Positions 12,706-25,147 are shown, numbered from the stretch's first letter. The stretch is DNA of 64,000 nt from Papilionanthe hookeriana x Papilionanthe teres (GCA_022702705.1 CM040432.1:50990540-51054539), one strand, 5' to 3'. Numbers and translations are program-made. Notes: generated by a model from the letters alone, not told the origin.

Positions 12706-13993
12706 GGAGTCCATTTTTTCAGAAAAACGTGCCCCCCATTGTAACCCCTTTCTCTTATCCACTGTAGGATCTCTCATCCTTAGAGAGAAATTAGGGCCAC
12801 TTTTGTTTAGTTTAGTGAGTTTATTTTCAAGTTGTTTCATCTGGAGTTCATTACACTGTGGAGTCAGTAGGAATCAGAAGATCTGTAGAAGGAATATTAG
12901 AGATAAGTATTTTATATTTGATTGAAAGTTTATTTATTATGTTTTGTTGTTTATATTCAATGTGTTCTGAGTAGTTAGTTTACTTTCTTCCTTCAATTAT
13001 GAAGAGATAAATAAGATAATAAAAGATTCGATGGAGAATTGAAATTCAAAATGTTTTCAAAACAATGTGATGAAATTAATACCTGATCTTACTTTACTTT
13101 TTAAATTGGCCATTTAAATTGTTAAAACCTGTTGAAGAGTTTTGAGACCTAGAAGGAGAAAAACTCTTAAGTTGTAAGTGTCACATGAATCCTTGGGTAG
13201 TCGAAGGCCATGTGCGGGCTATTCAAGGTGAAGTGCAAATAAATAGGAAGATAAGATTTAAAGGGCGTAGAATTGATAAGTTTTTAGAGTGACAGACTAA
13301 ATTCTTATAATTTGATTTATAGATTAGGAAATGGTCACTAGTAGGGCCGACCATAGCCACCCTTGGACATCTAGTAGTGTGAGTCTAGATTAACCCATTC
13401 TACTTACAATACATCCGGAACTGATCTGTAAATTAGCCAATGTTCTTTGCGCCTGGATCAAAGGGTAAAGAATAGGAATGCTTCTATTTGGCACAATACC
13501 ATAAATCAAATTCTCCAACGAATATTAAATTATCTTAAAAATCTTAGATTAATTGAAGGGAAGAAAGTTCTTTATTTTATATAGTTTTCATAAAATCATT
13601 GTCTTATTATTGTTTTCTTTATTTGCATCTAGTAAATTAATAGTAATTTATAGTTAGATTAAAATATAAAAAGAATTTTGAAATACAATATTTAGAAAAT
13701 TTATTACTATAATTTTTCCCCATGGGATCGATACTGAGGTCTTTGTTTTAAAGCCCTATATTACTTGAAACGATATGTATACTTGCATAGTACCCAAAAA
13801 AGTATATAAAATATTTTCTTTTAAAATTATATTTTGCTATATAAACATATATTTAAAAAGTTTTATTTGGTACACATCTATATAGCAAGTTATTCCAAGT
13901 CAAGTGTTTCGCGCCTTCGCCAGAAATTAAATTTTCTAAGCGAGTGGTAACAAATTCTTATATTGGGATATACAAAAAACCGAGTCAAGTTTT

Positions 13994-14011
13994 TGGTGCC
14001 GTTGTCGGGGA
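13994..14011 (+). other. Athila primer-binding site (tRNA-Asp type)
   Basis: TGGTGCCGTTGTCGGGGA lies six bases after the LTR end. Athila elements are known to prime from tRNA-Asp with a site of this form; two or three positions differ from the usual one. Confidence 0.85.
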
Positions 14012-14061
14012 AGAAATAGAATAGTTATAAATTTTTTTTAAAAAAATATTATATTTCCAAA

Positions 14062-14066
<5 letters not shown>

Positions 14067-14126
<60 letters not shown>
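14067..14126. repeat. (TA)30 microsatellite
   Basis: An uninterrupted run of about 30 TA units in the Athila leader between the PBS and gag. Confidence 0.95.
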
Positions 14127-14130
<4 letters not shown>

Positions 14131-14268
14131 GATATATAAATATATATAAATTTTATTCCTTGTTTTATGCAAAGATTTGGTTCTGAAGGATTAATACCTT
14201 TAAATTTTGAATTAGAAAGAACAATTATAAAATTTAAAAAGGGAAAACAAATTCAAAAATTTTAAGAA

Positions 14269-14885
14269 ATGGCTACTTCACAAAATCCAATTGAACTTAA
14301 TGATCAAAATGTTTATAAACCATTAAGGGATTATGTTAACCCTACAGTTGATGAACTTCATAGTAGTATTCATATACCCACTGTAGATACTAATTCTTTT
14401 GAACTTAAACCGTCTATTATTCAAATGGTGCAAAACAATCAATTTGGTGGAACACCAAATGAGGATCCAAATTTACACCTTGTTAGTTTTGTAGAACTTT
14501 GTGCTACCTTTAAATATAACAATATTTCTGATGATGCTATTAGACTTAGACTCTTTCCTTTTTCTTTAAGAGATAAAGCAAAGATGTGGTTAAACTCATT
14601 AGCTGATCGGTTCTATTAAAACATAGGTTGAAATGACACAAAAATTCCTTGCCAAATATTTTCCTCCTTCTAAAACTCGCTAAATTAAGAAATGATATTA
14701 CTTCGTTTAGTCAATTTGACGGGGAGACAATATATGAAACTTGGGAAAGATTTAAAGAACTATTAAAAAAATGTCCTCATCATGCTTTACCTGATTGGTT
14801 AATTATTCAAACATTTTATAATGGATTAATTGGATCTTTAAAATCAATTATTGATGCTGCTGCTGGAGATTCTTTAATGTCTAAC
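14269..14885 (+). pseudogene. gag: Athila gag, frameshifted and truncated
   Basis: The first open part (14269-14619) starts with an ATG and reads into the retrotransposon gag domain: LRDYVNP, NSFELKPSIIQMV and the LRDKAKMWLNSL motif. The second part continues in another frame from about 14649 (SFSQFDGETIYETWERFKELLKKCPHH). The stop at 14617-14619 and the frame change break it. At 14885 the reading leaves Athila: the second Athila copy continues with SKSFDETYTLM after SLMS, but here the sequence changes to minus-strand Tat DNA. Family role: capsid protein packaging the element RNA in cytoplasmic particles. Confidence 0.85.
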
Positions 14886-15288
14886 ATCCCCCGCTCCGGT
14901 GTTATAAAGATTAGTCCGATTCCTGCCTTACCGGGCACTATCACTTGCGATTCTTCGTCTTTGTGTGCTGAAGATGCTCCGTCGAAATATAATTCCCAAC
15001 GTCGATCATCGTGGGTCTTCTAAGCTCATTATTTTTTCATCCGGCAAGTCGTCATTGAGAGGAGATTCTGCCGTCAAAGGGTGTGCTTGCGAGGAAGTCT
15101 GCTAGGACTTGTCCCTTTACAAGCACGAAGAGGTACGAAAGTTATATCGAATTGCAATAATATCATTGACCACTCGGCAAGTCCGCGGAAAGCATCGGAC
15201 GGGTCATCAAGTATTGCAATGGATTAAATTTCGAGATCAGGTTGACCTTATGAGAAAGCATGTAGTGCCTGAGTTTTCCTTTTAAGGG
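14886..15288 (-). pseudogene. Tat-lineage RT end and RNase H fragment
   Basis: Read on the minus strand, the segment gives KGKLRHYMLSHKVNL, then LQFDITFVP and, after a frame change and stops, WELYFDGASS and AGIGLIFITPERG. These are typical of the RT-RNase H connection and of the RNase H start in Tat elements. The fragment is cut at 14886 by the joint with Athila gag. The preceding RT domain is absent (see the protease entry). Non-functional. Confidence 0.75.
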
Positions 15289-15873
15289 AGTGGTGAGTGG
15301 CTGTTGGACTAGAACTCCGGGTTCTTCGTACCGAACATCCTTTGTTTCATTTGTTATGGTATCTCTGGAGAAGATTGTTTTCTTCGGGGGTGCGTAATAA
15401 GCTGCATCTTCATGGATTCCAATTTCATGTACGGAGAATGGTTGTAAGTCACCTTTGATGCACTGTTCCCCTCCATCATAGTATTTAATGCACTGATGTA
15501 GAGATGATGGTACCATCCGGTTTTCATGTATCCATGGTCGGCCCAGTAGAGCGTTGAATGACGTTTCTGAATCAATTATGTGGAATTTCGCGGTTGTCTT
15601 TGCTAAGTCACCGGTCTTCATTAGCAGTGTTATTGATCCGAGGGCTCTTTCTCCTTTTTGGTTGAATCCTCTTAATAACATTTTGTCCGCTTCGAGCTCG
15701 CGAGCATCAATTTCCAAGTATGCTAGCGTTCGAAGATTCATTATATTGATTGATGCTCCCGGATCCACCAATACTCGGAGAGTGTAAACTTCCCAATTAT
15801 GAATCGAAATGTACAATGGTCGGTTGTGGTCTCGTCGTCCCAAGTAGTAGGTCATTGTCCGTGAAGGTAACAC
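15289..15873 (-). pseudogene. Tat-lineage aspartic protease
   Basis: One open frame carries the retropepsin core: VLVDPGASINIM (catalytic Asp in a D-x-G context), then FHIIDSETSFNALLGRPWIH. The protease normally matures the Gag-Pol polyprotein. Immediately after the protease tail (RYEEPGVLVQQP) the frame passes straight into the RT/RNase H connection, so some hundreds of codons of reverse transcriptase are missing with no loss of frame. An intact copy would have the RT between these two points. Confidence 0.85.
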
Positions 15874-15899
15874 CTCGTCGTTCTTTTAACGAGCAAACC

Positions 15900-18689
15900 T
15901 CATCTAAGGAATCTCCCGGTCATTTGAGCTAAGAAAATTTCTGGATCAAGTAAGGCCTTGATCAGAGCTTCTCTCATCTCCTTTGATAAGTTGAGAGCGT
16001 CGTAGATGCTCAATTTGGCTGGTAGTTTCCTAAGATGGGCTAGCACGTTGTAGTCCACTTTATTTTCATGTGTCTCGTTTTCTTCCCGGATGGGTATTTC
16101 TTCTGCCGGGGTTGGTTCTTCCTGAACAACCACCTGTTTTCTTTTGTCTTTTGGACCCATTCTAGGAGGTAGAACTCTTCCACTTCTTAAGTTGACTTCT
16201 GTGATTTCTTCTGAATCTAGTATTGAGTTTGCTAGTGTCTCCTTCTGAATCGGAATGACAGTTTCTTCTGGATTAGCTTCGGAATCTGAAGGCTCTAACT
16301 CTATTGTGACTGGAGCTCCTCGAAACTTGCAAATAGATTCGTTGCTTGTTGAACTCTCGTAGCCTCCTTGGTGGATGTCTTCTTTGTCATTGTAATCGTC
16401 GAGATTGTGTATGATTTGAGAATTGTTATTTGTATCGGAATCGACGTCCGGATTAGGTTGATTGTCGCTAGTTACGTAATCGTTAGAAACAGTCAAAACG
16501 TAGCCAACGCCATAACCCTCATCATTATAAGATCCCACCGGAGTGAGCAAGTAATCATACGAGTCGAGAGGTTCGAGGGATTTCCCCCCGAATCGAAACA
16601 ACTATCCTAGGATAAGCAGCCCCTAGTCTAGCCTTAAGAGCCTCGGTCTTCTCTTCTTCATCAATTTTCTTCTTTTCTTCATCAATTTTCTTTTTTTCTT
16701 CAATTGTCTCCTGTTGAGGTGGTTCTTCTATCGCAAGTGATAGTGCCGACTCGACAGGTTTCGAACTCTGAATTGAAGCTCGCACCGAAGTGGTTTGGAT
16801 GCGATCCAAAATCTTCTTCGAAGACTTTGTCCAAGCGGTAGTCCATCCATCATCAGTCGCATAGGGATCTATCGGAACAATGAAATCCGTCGAGATAACA
16901 TTGACGGAACCTCCTTTACGGGGTTCCTTCATGTATTCCTTCGGGATTGTTATGTTCCCTTTTCGAAGATTGTCGTTGAGCCAACTTTTGAAGGTAATAC
17001 AATCTTCATCTTGTGTCCAAGAATCCGGTGGTAAGGGCAAAAGTTGGGATCACCTTTCTTGTCGACGTCTTCGATCTCTTAGGCTCGGCGACTGGAAATC
17101 TGGAGTCTTCATCGATCGCGAAACATTTTCGGCACTCGCCTCATTCTTGAACGGATACTCCCCGCTCGAAGCTCCCTTAACGTACGTTGTGGACGAGGCG
17201 GTTGTTCATACTTGTTGAGATGATCGATAGCCGGGTCGGGGTTGCTAATAATTCCGTTGAGGTTGTTGCGGCCGTTCGACGGTATTTGTATCGGTCGCTT
17301 GCCCTTATCGACTGCTGCGACGATCCCGGACTTCTTTTCAAAAGTTTTCACGGGCTTCTGTTTGTCTGTTTTGTCGATGAAACTTAATTGCTTCGCATCC
17401 TCTTGCAAGTTTCCGGACTTGCTTAAAAACTTCTCGAAAGTCTTAATAGTAAATCCCTTGAGGAGAAGTGCTATCGGGCCATGAATGCTCTTAAGTAAAA
17501 TGCCGATCGCATGCTTGTTCTTGTAGGCGTGGCTCACACTTCATACTTAGATTCCTCCATCGAAGTATGTAATCCACCAATGTTTTGTTCGAGCTACGCT
17601 TCTCTACCACTAAATCATCTATAGTGATGTGGTGCCGAGCTCCGGCAAATCGCTTGATGAAGAGGTTCTCTAATTCGAAAATGTCTTCACCGAACCGTTC
17701 GGTAATTCCGCATACCAATCAAAGGCGATCCACGACGAGCTGCCGACAAATTGTCGGAACAGTAAAGCATCACTTCCACCGGCATCGCAACAACTGGCAC
17801 TAAAATGTGCAACATGCTGCCGAGGGTTTCCGGTTCCATCAAAGGTTTTGAACAGAGCTGGTACGAAGCCTTTCAGATATTGGACAGCATCGAATTCTTC
17901 TGGGTAAGGTATACCCGTCCGAATGGATGTCCCGCTCTTTGATTGTGTTAAGGCTTCTCGCACCTGCTGTTCCACCATACTCTTGATATCCTTTTCTGGA
18001 TTCATATTCTGGGTAGAATCTTTCTTTGGCTGATCGTCTCCGTTAACAAATGTAATCTCTTTTCCTCCATCTGTAATATGAATAACTTCTGGAGGCGTTT
18101 CTCTTGGGGTTTGAGCTTGACTCTGAAGAGTGGCTAGGGCTGCAGCCATCTCTTCCACTCTTTTTGCCAATTGAGAGATTGTATCGTCTTTTTCTCGAAT
18201 TTGTGCTCTCAATGCTTCCGGTTCATCTCTTTCCGCAGCTGCCGGAGCACCTTGCGAAGCTGATGATGCTCGTGTCTCAACCATGTTGATCTCCACATAT
18301 TCGTCATCCATGAACTCCGACGAGTCAACTTCATCTCCAAACTTTTCTTCTCTTTCTCTTGCTAATCGTTGAATGTCGGTTCTTAGCTTTTCCATAGCGT
18401 CTTCCAATGGTCTTTTTCGTGCGGTTTCGCAGTTATCATGCGATGGCTGTCGGGTTTCCTTCTCATGAGTCTCCTTCGTTGCGGTAGCGCTTTCTTCGGA
18501 CTCAAGTCTTCTGACAAGACTTTCCTTCTCAGGTCGTTGTTTCGGTCTTAATTGGCCAGTAGTGGGACGCCATACCATCCTTCTAGCAGCAGAAGGCCTA
18601 GGACCGGATGGTCTGTCGGCTGAATGCTGGAAGGTGGTATCCTCCCCGATCCGTAAACCCGAAACAACAACGAGTGGACTAGCCTTCAT
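15900..18689 (-). pseudogene. gag: Tat-lineage gag, broken into several frames
   Basis: The minus-strand order is: 18689-17670, with a charged coiled-coil-like region (EALRAQIREKDDTISQLAKR), YLKGFVPALFKTFDGTGNP and FDWYAELPNGS, the start of the gag capsid domain; then a frame change to 17718-17491 (FIKRFAGARHHITIDDLVVE, YILRWRNLSMKCE); 17537-17109 (GPIALLLKGFTIKTFEKFL); 17040-16555, with a KKKIDEEKKKIDEEE repeat; and 16601-15900, an acidic linker with LRSGRVLPP before the protease. At least four frame changes or stops break it. The capsid-type motifs are those of Tat-lineage Ty3/gypsy elements. Confidence 0.85.
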
Positions 18690-18725
18690 CTTCTTATTCG
18701 GCTCTTCCGCAGCGATAGCAGAGTT

Positions 18726-19547
18726 CTACTCGTAGCCCGAGACGGGATTCGGCGGCACTCGTCCTATTCTTCTTAAGATCTCCGATACGGGGCATTTCTC
18801 TTTCTTTGCTAACTTCTCGATCACGATCCGTAGTCGAGCAAATGGTGTAATCCTAGCCCTTTTCTTTCTATCGTCGCTATAGTATGCGGGTCGAGGTAAT
18901 GTAGAAGCAATCCCGCGGACATTTTCCTCGTCGACTGCGGCGAGAAGGGGATGGAATCTACTTCCTTCCAAAAGGGGTGTATATTCGAGCAATGGTATGT
19001 ATTCAAGTAGTGGTGTGTACTCGGGGATTTCTTCTAAGAAAGCGACTTCGGCGGCTACGGCCTTCCTGGCAATCTTCCTGCCTCTGTTTCTCCTCTGAGT
19101 CCGTGTTAGGAGCAGAACCCTTGAGCTGGTCCCAATTTCAAAAATAGAAGGTCTTGCACGGAAATCTGTACCCTTCACGGTAGCATGCTCGTTACAAATT
19201 TGAACTTCCTTCCCCTTCAGTTTGGCGAAAGCTGGTGTAGGTGCAGAGACGACTAGACCAGTGGGGGTAGAGATAACGGTCCTTCTATGGACAGCGGTAT
19301 TCCTCTCAGCTGGAACCCTTTGCGAGTGAGGAAACTCTTGAGTTGACTTAAGGTTGAACTCGATCAAAGGTCTTTCAGTTTCAGATACTTTGTCTGTCAG
19401 CGCGAAAAGGGTAACGTCAGTGATCTTGACATTTGTGTTCTCGAATCCTTGTCCAAACCGGATGCTCCCATTGTCGAGCAGCTCATCCTTGTAAACAGTG
19501 AAGTCCAGTCCATTGGTGAAGGAGAAAATCGGTTTTGGGGCTTCCAT
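18726..19547 (-). CDS. Tat element 5' ORF (upstream of gag), hypothetical protein
   Basis: A 273-residue open frame begins with an ATG 0.5 kb after the PBS and ends 36 bases before the gag ATG (18689). It is basic in the middle (RTQRRNRGRKIARK) and has a short imperfect repeat (EYTPLLEYIPLLEYTPLLE). Some Tat-lineage elements carry an extra ORF1 ahead of gag, and the position fits. I recognise no domain. It is the longest unbroken frame in this element copy. Alternatively it is the N-terminal part of gag separated by a stop mutation; the small gap and the same strand permit this. Confidence 0.6.
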   Translation of the reverse strand: MEAPKPIFSFTNGLDFTVYKDELLDNGSIRFGQGFENTNVKITDVTLFALTDKVSETERPLIEFNLKSTQEFPHSQRVPAERNTAVHRRTVISTPTGLVVSAPTPAFAKLKGKEVQICNEHATVKGTDFRARPSIFEIGTSSRVLLLTRTQRRNRGRKIARKAVAAEVAFLEEIPEYTPLLEYIPLLEYTPLLEGSRFHPLLAAVDEENVRGIASTLPRPAYYSDDRKKRARITPFARLRIVIEKLAKKEKCPVSEILRRIGRVPPNPVSGYE

Positions 19548-20054
19548 TTCGCAAGGTAGATTCGATTGTCAGTCCCAAGTTATGCTTCTTCACATCAGGA
19601 CGAAAAGAAAGGAATCGAAAAGAGTCCGAACACATTCTTGTTCATGTATTTATAAGGAGGAGTTATTTGTTAAAAGAGTCATTCATTAGAGGGTTTGTTT
19701 ATTAGGAACGAAATGTTCAAAGGTGTAGAGAAGGTAATGAATCCGATTCAGAGTTGGAAAGGAAAAGAAAGTCTTATGCAAGACTTCTCGACTCGAAGGA
19801 CCACTCCTAAACTAACACCTATTAGGGGTCCACCCCTCCTCGTAAATGAGGTAAAAGGATCTCGGAACCTCTCCGTTTAGGGGTGTCTAAACAATGGCTC
19901 CTAAATCCGAGAGAATGTTGGCTATACTCGTTCAAGGTAGAAATGAACATAGTATTCCAACGGAAAGAAGGGTAGTTTGATCCATTAGGGACATGGATGC
20001 ACTACCGATTTTTTGAAAGCAGAACTATCTGATTAAAAATGGAGAGAGGAATTT
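19548..20054 (-). other. Untranslated leader of the minus-strand Tat element
   Basis: The stretch between the PBS and the first ORF. Short open frames here have no support. It contains no LTR sequence. Confidence 0.6.
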
Positions 20055-20072
20055 TCCCCAGCAGAGTCACCA
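20055..20072 (-). other. Tat primer-binding site
   Basis: On the minus strand TGGTGACTCTGCTGGGGA follows the LTR end (..GTCGACA) after five bases. The form TGGYGACTCYGCTGGGGA is what I recall for Tat/Ogre-type elements (tRNA-Arg). It fixes LTR-A as a 5' LTR on this side. Confidence 0.85.
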
Positions 20073-22129
20073 GAAGTTGTCGACATATTTTTAGGTTATG
20101 TGTTGTATTTTGAAAAGGGGGTCGCCTACAGAATTTGTCGGCGAATTTTTAATTTAATTTAAATAAATAATTTGAAAAAGTAGTACTTGATTTTTGAAAA
20201 TAATTTTAAATTTGAAAATTTTAAGATATGAAATCAAACCGATCTCACATCCCGAATAGTTTATATAAACGAGCACCGCACCACAAACCGTGTATCTATC
20301 CCGAAGAATAGACACATCGCTTGATAATGGGGCTCGATTAAATAAACTAGAAAGGTTTGTGACATCTCGTTTGGTCCGCGAACCAATTTTATAAGCCGAC
20401 AAGTTCCCTCGCTTAATATGAAAACATTAAACGAGGTTTATATTACTCAGGTTCTTAAAATTTCCTATAAGGGCAAGCCCCTATAGTTAATTACATCTTA
20501 AGTGACGGGAATCACCTAAGAAAACTCTCGATAGTAATCGATAGTTCGCTCTCAAGAAGTTCAAAGTTTAAGTTTTCAAGGGATTGAATTTTGGAATTTC
20601 AATAGGGAATGGATCGAATTTGGAACATTTTATTTTGGGAATTCAAAGGAAGAAAGGTAGGAGAAATCACAGATTCGAAGTGAACTTCAGTAATTTCCCG
20701 ACTATCCTATTGTTTGGCTTGAATTTAGGAAAGCCCTAATGTTTATTTAATGTTTTGATCTTGCCAATTTTAATTAATTAGGACTTATATTTGTATGATA
20801 AAATCATACAAATAGCCTTGAAGATGTGAGGGTTTATGTCGTATCGGACGACTACCTCGGAATCCTAAGACCGGTTAGGGCTTAATTTACATGACATGAT
20901 CATGCAAATGCCTAACGAAGAGTTGAGGATTTATGTTGCACCGTGCAAACTACCTCGAAGTCCTATGGCTTGGTTATTTAATTCTAAGAAAGTTTTGCTG
21001 AAGTAGACTCGGGTTTCATCGATGACGATGGTCGTACTGCCCACCATGCTCCGAGCTCCTTGTTGTTGCAGAGGTTTAGTTTTAGAAGTCATAAATCAGG
21101 AGATGAGAGAAGTGTTCTGGTTTAGAGAAGGTCTTAATTTCCAAGTATTTTTTATGTTTTAATTAAAACAAATCTTAAAGTTGATTATAACAAAACCAGT
21201 TAAGATCTCACGGTTCCATCCTTCCGGCATCGTTATTTTTATCGGATTCACTTAGTCCAGATCAATTTGCTAAACTCAACTGAATGAGTTCCACACTTTC
21301 ATTTAGACCGTAGGAAATCCCGTTAGCAACACGTAGGTTACATCATCCGAGGTATTCTCGATCATCCAACAAGACGTTTTAATTTAGTTGTAGTTGTAGT
21401 TTTGTTGTTCGTTTGTGATTAAATTTTGAGTTGTTTTATATTTTGAAATGTTGTGGCGGTGAATTTTATCTTGTAATGACTTTTAATTTAGTTTTGGTTT
21501 CAATTTTAGGGACTACCCTAAAAGTTTTGGTTTTCATGCAACAGTTGTTTATCATGCAAGAAAGGTAAGTGCGATGCGATTAAATAAATTGCAATAAGGT
21601 AAATTGCAATAACATAAAAGCGTACCTGGAGGGTCTTCCCGTCATCCCATGCTGCACTTAAAACACAATTAGAATATTTAAGCATTTAAAGCAAGTTCCT
21701 AGGTAAAGCTAAGGGAAGGGTTATGGTTTTCTACCAAGGTCCTATTCCTATAGCTAGTCACCTCCTATGACGTCTAGGTTCTTGTGTTTTAGTTTGAGGA
21801 AGTGCTTAAGAACAGTCTTAAACATCTTTTGAATATTTGTAGGATTATTTTTTAAGTCCAAGAGAATTTAATTATACAAACGAATTAATCGTCCGGGAGT
21901 TCAAGTTTTGTTGTTATCTTACTCAGTGAACTAGGAGATTTGAATATCCTATGAGTGAAGTAACACTTCACTTAACGTTCTGTTTAGGAGTTATGACAAC
22001 AAAAGCTTTCGAGGGCAAATTGATGTTCAAGTGATTTGTGATTTAATTTCAATTAATGGATTTAAGTTTGGAATAGTGTTCAAGTTGTTTTAGATTTATT
22101 TTGAATTTATTTATGTCTTTTAGTGATGT

Positions 22130-22480
22130 TATTTTTAATTCAATTTAATTTAATTTAATTTTAGTTTAATTTGGTTTAGTTTTAATTTTAATTTAATTTA
22201 TTTAATTTAATCTAATTTTAATTTTAACTTGATTTTATTTTTTAATTTAATTTAATTTAATTTATTTAATTTAATATGATTTATTTAACTTAATTTAATT
22301 TAATTTAATTTAATATGATTTAATTTAACTTAATTTAATTTCATTTCATTTTATTTAATTTAATTTGATTTAATTTGATTTAATTTAATATGTTTTAATT
22401 TAATTTTATTTAATTTAGTTTAATTTAATTTAAATTTAAATTTAATTTTATTTTTAATTTTAATTTAATATTTCATTTTT
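22130..22480. repeat. (TTTAA)n-rich tract in LTR-A
   Basis: Irregular runs of AATTT/TTTAA pentamers. Matching tracts lie at 31010-31230 (LTR-B) and 52070-52350 (LTR-D, inverted), with different lengths, as expected for an unstable repeat. Confidence 0.85.
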
Positions 22481-24405
22481 TATGTTTTAAAGATAATTTA
22501 ATTTTAATTGTTAAAGTATTAATTTAATTGAAATTTTAAAAGGATTTAATTTAAATAATTTAATTTTAATTTAATTTAATGATTAAGTCTTTTAAGCATT
22601 TTAAATTTTAAATTTGGATTATCATTTTAATTAGGAATTAAATATTATTGAAGTGATTAATTTAGGGATTCTTAAATTAAAGAACAAATCTCTTCCTAAT
22701 AACATCCCCATTTTAATAATTCCAATTTTTTTATTATTCTTCCAAATTTAATTAATTATTTAATTAAGGTTTATTTTAATTATTTTTAAATTGTTTAGTA
22801 GGTTTCTACCCTTTAATTATTTAAATTTCAATCATCCAAATCAGGTTAAGATCAAATATTTTACTTTTTCATCCTATTAAATCTAATGTTTTAATTAAGG
22901 GTTAAAATTTTAATTACCATTTTGCCCTTCAAGCTTAATAATTTCATAACTCACTAAATTGAGCTTAAATGAATTTGAAATTTTTATGTGACTTCACTCA
23001 TATGTCAATAAAGACATTAGAGGAGAAAATGTGATTTTTCTGTATTTAATTTATTTATGTAATTATTTTTGGTGGAAAATAGGGATTTCCAAGGAAAATT
23101 TAATAATATGACCAAGGGAAAGTTTCTGTTCTTAAGAAAATTATGGGACATTCCTAATGACCAGAGGACCACTTGGACTAATTTTGGAGATTTTTTGAAT
23201 TATATTCTTTTTATTATAATTATTTTGAGTTTTGGAGTGTTAATTAATTTAAAAATAAAATAAAGGTTGAAAAATGCATTTCATATTTTTCAAAAATCTC
23301 TCTGATATCAAGGAAATCAGAGAACTAACTTTTACAATTTTCTAATTTTTCTTTGATTTATTATAATTATTTTAGTGGAAATGCTAGAAAATACATTTTT
23401 TTAATTTTAAAATTACCCTAGGGCTTTAAAATTTAATATCTCATCATAGAGACTTAAGAAAAATATGGGGTTTGTTCCTAAGTGATTAAAATTCAAAATG
23501 TGACATTTTGGTGAATTTTATTATTTTTGTGATTTTTATTATTTTTTAATTATTAAAAATATTAAAATAATGTAAAAAATCAACTTTTTTAGAAAATTAC
23601 AATTTTAATTTTCTTAAATTCCCCTAATATCAGAGAGGCTCCAAAACCAATTTGGTGAATTTTTGAAAAGTATTTTGAAAGTTATGAATTTTTTAAATTT
23701 AATTTTGGCTAAATGGCTTAATCAACCCATTTGATAGGGCTAACCAAGTCCAATTGACTTCAAACTTTTATGGTGGGTTCCTCTGATCCTAAAGGTCAGT
23801 GGAGAATTGATTTCAAATCAAATTTGATGTATGATTAGCTCTAATTAATTAAAGCTCCATTTTGGGTGTTTAAGCCAATTAGGGTTATTCCAAGTGAGTT
23901 AACTCAAAACCTATTTTTCCTAGGGTTCTCTGGTCATAATAAACATCACCAAATTTTCCTAGAATTTATTTCACAACATGCTAATTATTGGAATTAAAAT
24001 ACTCAGAATAGTGACCTAGAATTGAAAAATCAATATCTCTTCATAGGGATGGCCTCTGACTTTGGAAAATTCAGGAAATGTTCCTAAATTTAGAAGCTTC
24101 AAAAGCCCTATGGTCTCATGCCATGGTGAATTGTATACATGCATGGAGAATTGAAAATGTGCAGAGAGTAAATAAATCATTAAAAATCAAATACTCAATG
24201 AAATTAAATGATTTCTTTTCCACATTATTCTCCTCTATTCACTGAGCAAGAGGGTATTTTTATTTTATTTTTCTGATTTTCCTACACAAAGTTATGCATT
24301 TTTGAAGTTTAGGGAATAAAAAAAATAGGAAAATAACCTAATTTCCTACTTATCCACGCGGCGCCGCGTCAACCTAGGCATCTCCGAAGCTCCACGCGTC
24401 ATCTT

Positions 24406-24657
24406 GTGATTATGCGCCGCCATCCGACTCAGTGCTCTAGGGCCCCGCGGTTCATGTTCTATTGCTCCGTCCGGCGCGATCCTGGCCGTCCGCTCGATAC
24501 ACGCGCAATCCGACGGCTCCTAGTCATCGTCTACGACTGGTGTGAACCCGTGACCGTCAACCTTCTAACCCTAATTTCTCACTCGATTCTCAACGGATTT
24601 TTGTGTTCTTATGCTCTATGGATTCGTCTTGAAGAGACGAACACATCCATACGGTAA
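24406..24657 (+). other. Open frame antisense to LTR-A, conserved in LTR-B and LTR-D
   Basis: An 83-residue frame ends LEETNTSIR. Frames with the same C-terminal half (SHSILNGF, ALWIRLEETNTSIR) occur in LTR-B (33147-33413) and LTR-D (50095-49892 on the minus strand). All three lie in the GC-rich block and run opposite to the element. It may be only a consequence of nucleotide similarity. Confidence 0.3.
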
Positions 24658-25147
24658 ACATGTATTTAAATTGACTCAAATTAAATGGAGAATCTCCGTA
24701 AGCTTGGGAAGAAGAGTGAGTCCATACCTTTGCTCAGAGAAGTGAAGCTTCGATCCGAGAGTGGTGTCACCTTTGATTGGGTCCAAGCAAGCTCCGGATG
24801 AAGTCCTTGGCTCAGTGAATTGTCTAGGTATGATTTCGACCAAGCCCGATCACAAAGCTTGGAGGCTGGAAGCAATGGTTGGCCTGGTGAGGGGGCTTTT
24901 GCTGGTAAACTTCTTCCCTTGGTTTGGTGAAGGTGTAAGACCAATCAATTTGGGGATTGGTCCACTGTGAAGAAGTGTCCTGGTTTTTGTGCTGAAATTT
25001 GAACTCAAAATCGAGCTCAGCTGGAGGAATCGGGCTGGAATCCGAGTGGGAATCAAGTGCTCTATGTGTGGAGAGTGGTCCGGAATGATTTTGGCGAGTT
25101 TCCTTAAGGTTGGTTCGACACCTCTTCCATGGCCGAGAGAGGTGGTG

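Larger units (their letters stand above)
12180..13987 (+). mobile_element. Athila element 1, 5' LTR
   Basis: The LTR begins TGATCTATAAAA and ends CGAGTCA, directly followed by AGTTTT and the primer-binding site. Its first 100 bases parallel the start of the other Athila LTR (62878). It carries a CCTATAAATAGG promoter, GGAGCAAAAA repeats and two GGCGCC palindromes. It inserted in the old Tat LTR; no left TSD can be tested because the right end is missing. Confidence 0.75.

Noticed and set aside
20154..20402. 82-residue minus-strand frame at the LTR-A end, also in inverted copies (56322-56510)
   Set aside because: It is in the U5-like end of the LTR; its conservation follows from the LTR and the frames differ in length and start.
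22130..22480. Possible scaffold attachment or origin-like AT-rich element
   Set aside because: The tract is a pentamer expansion present in each long LTR; composition alone is no evidence of such a role.
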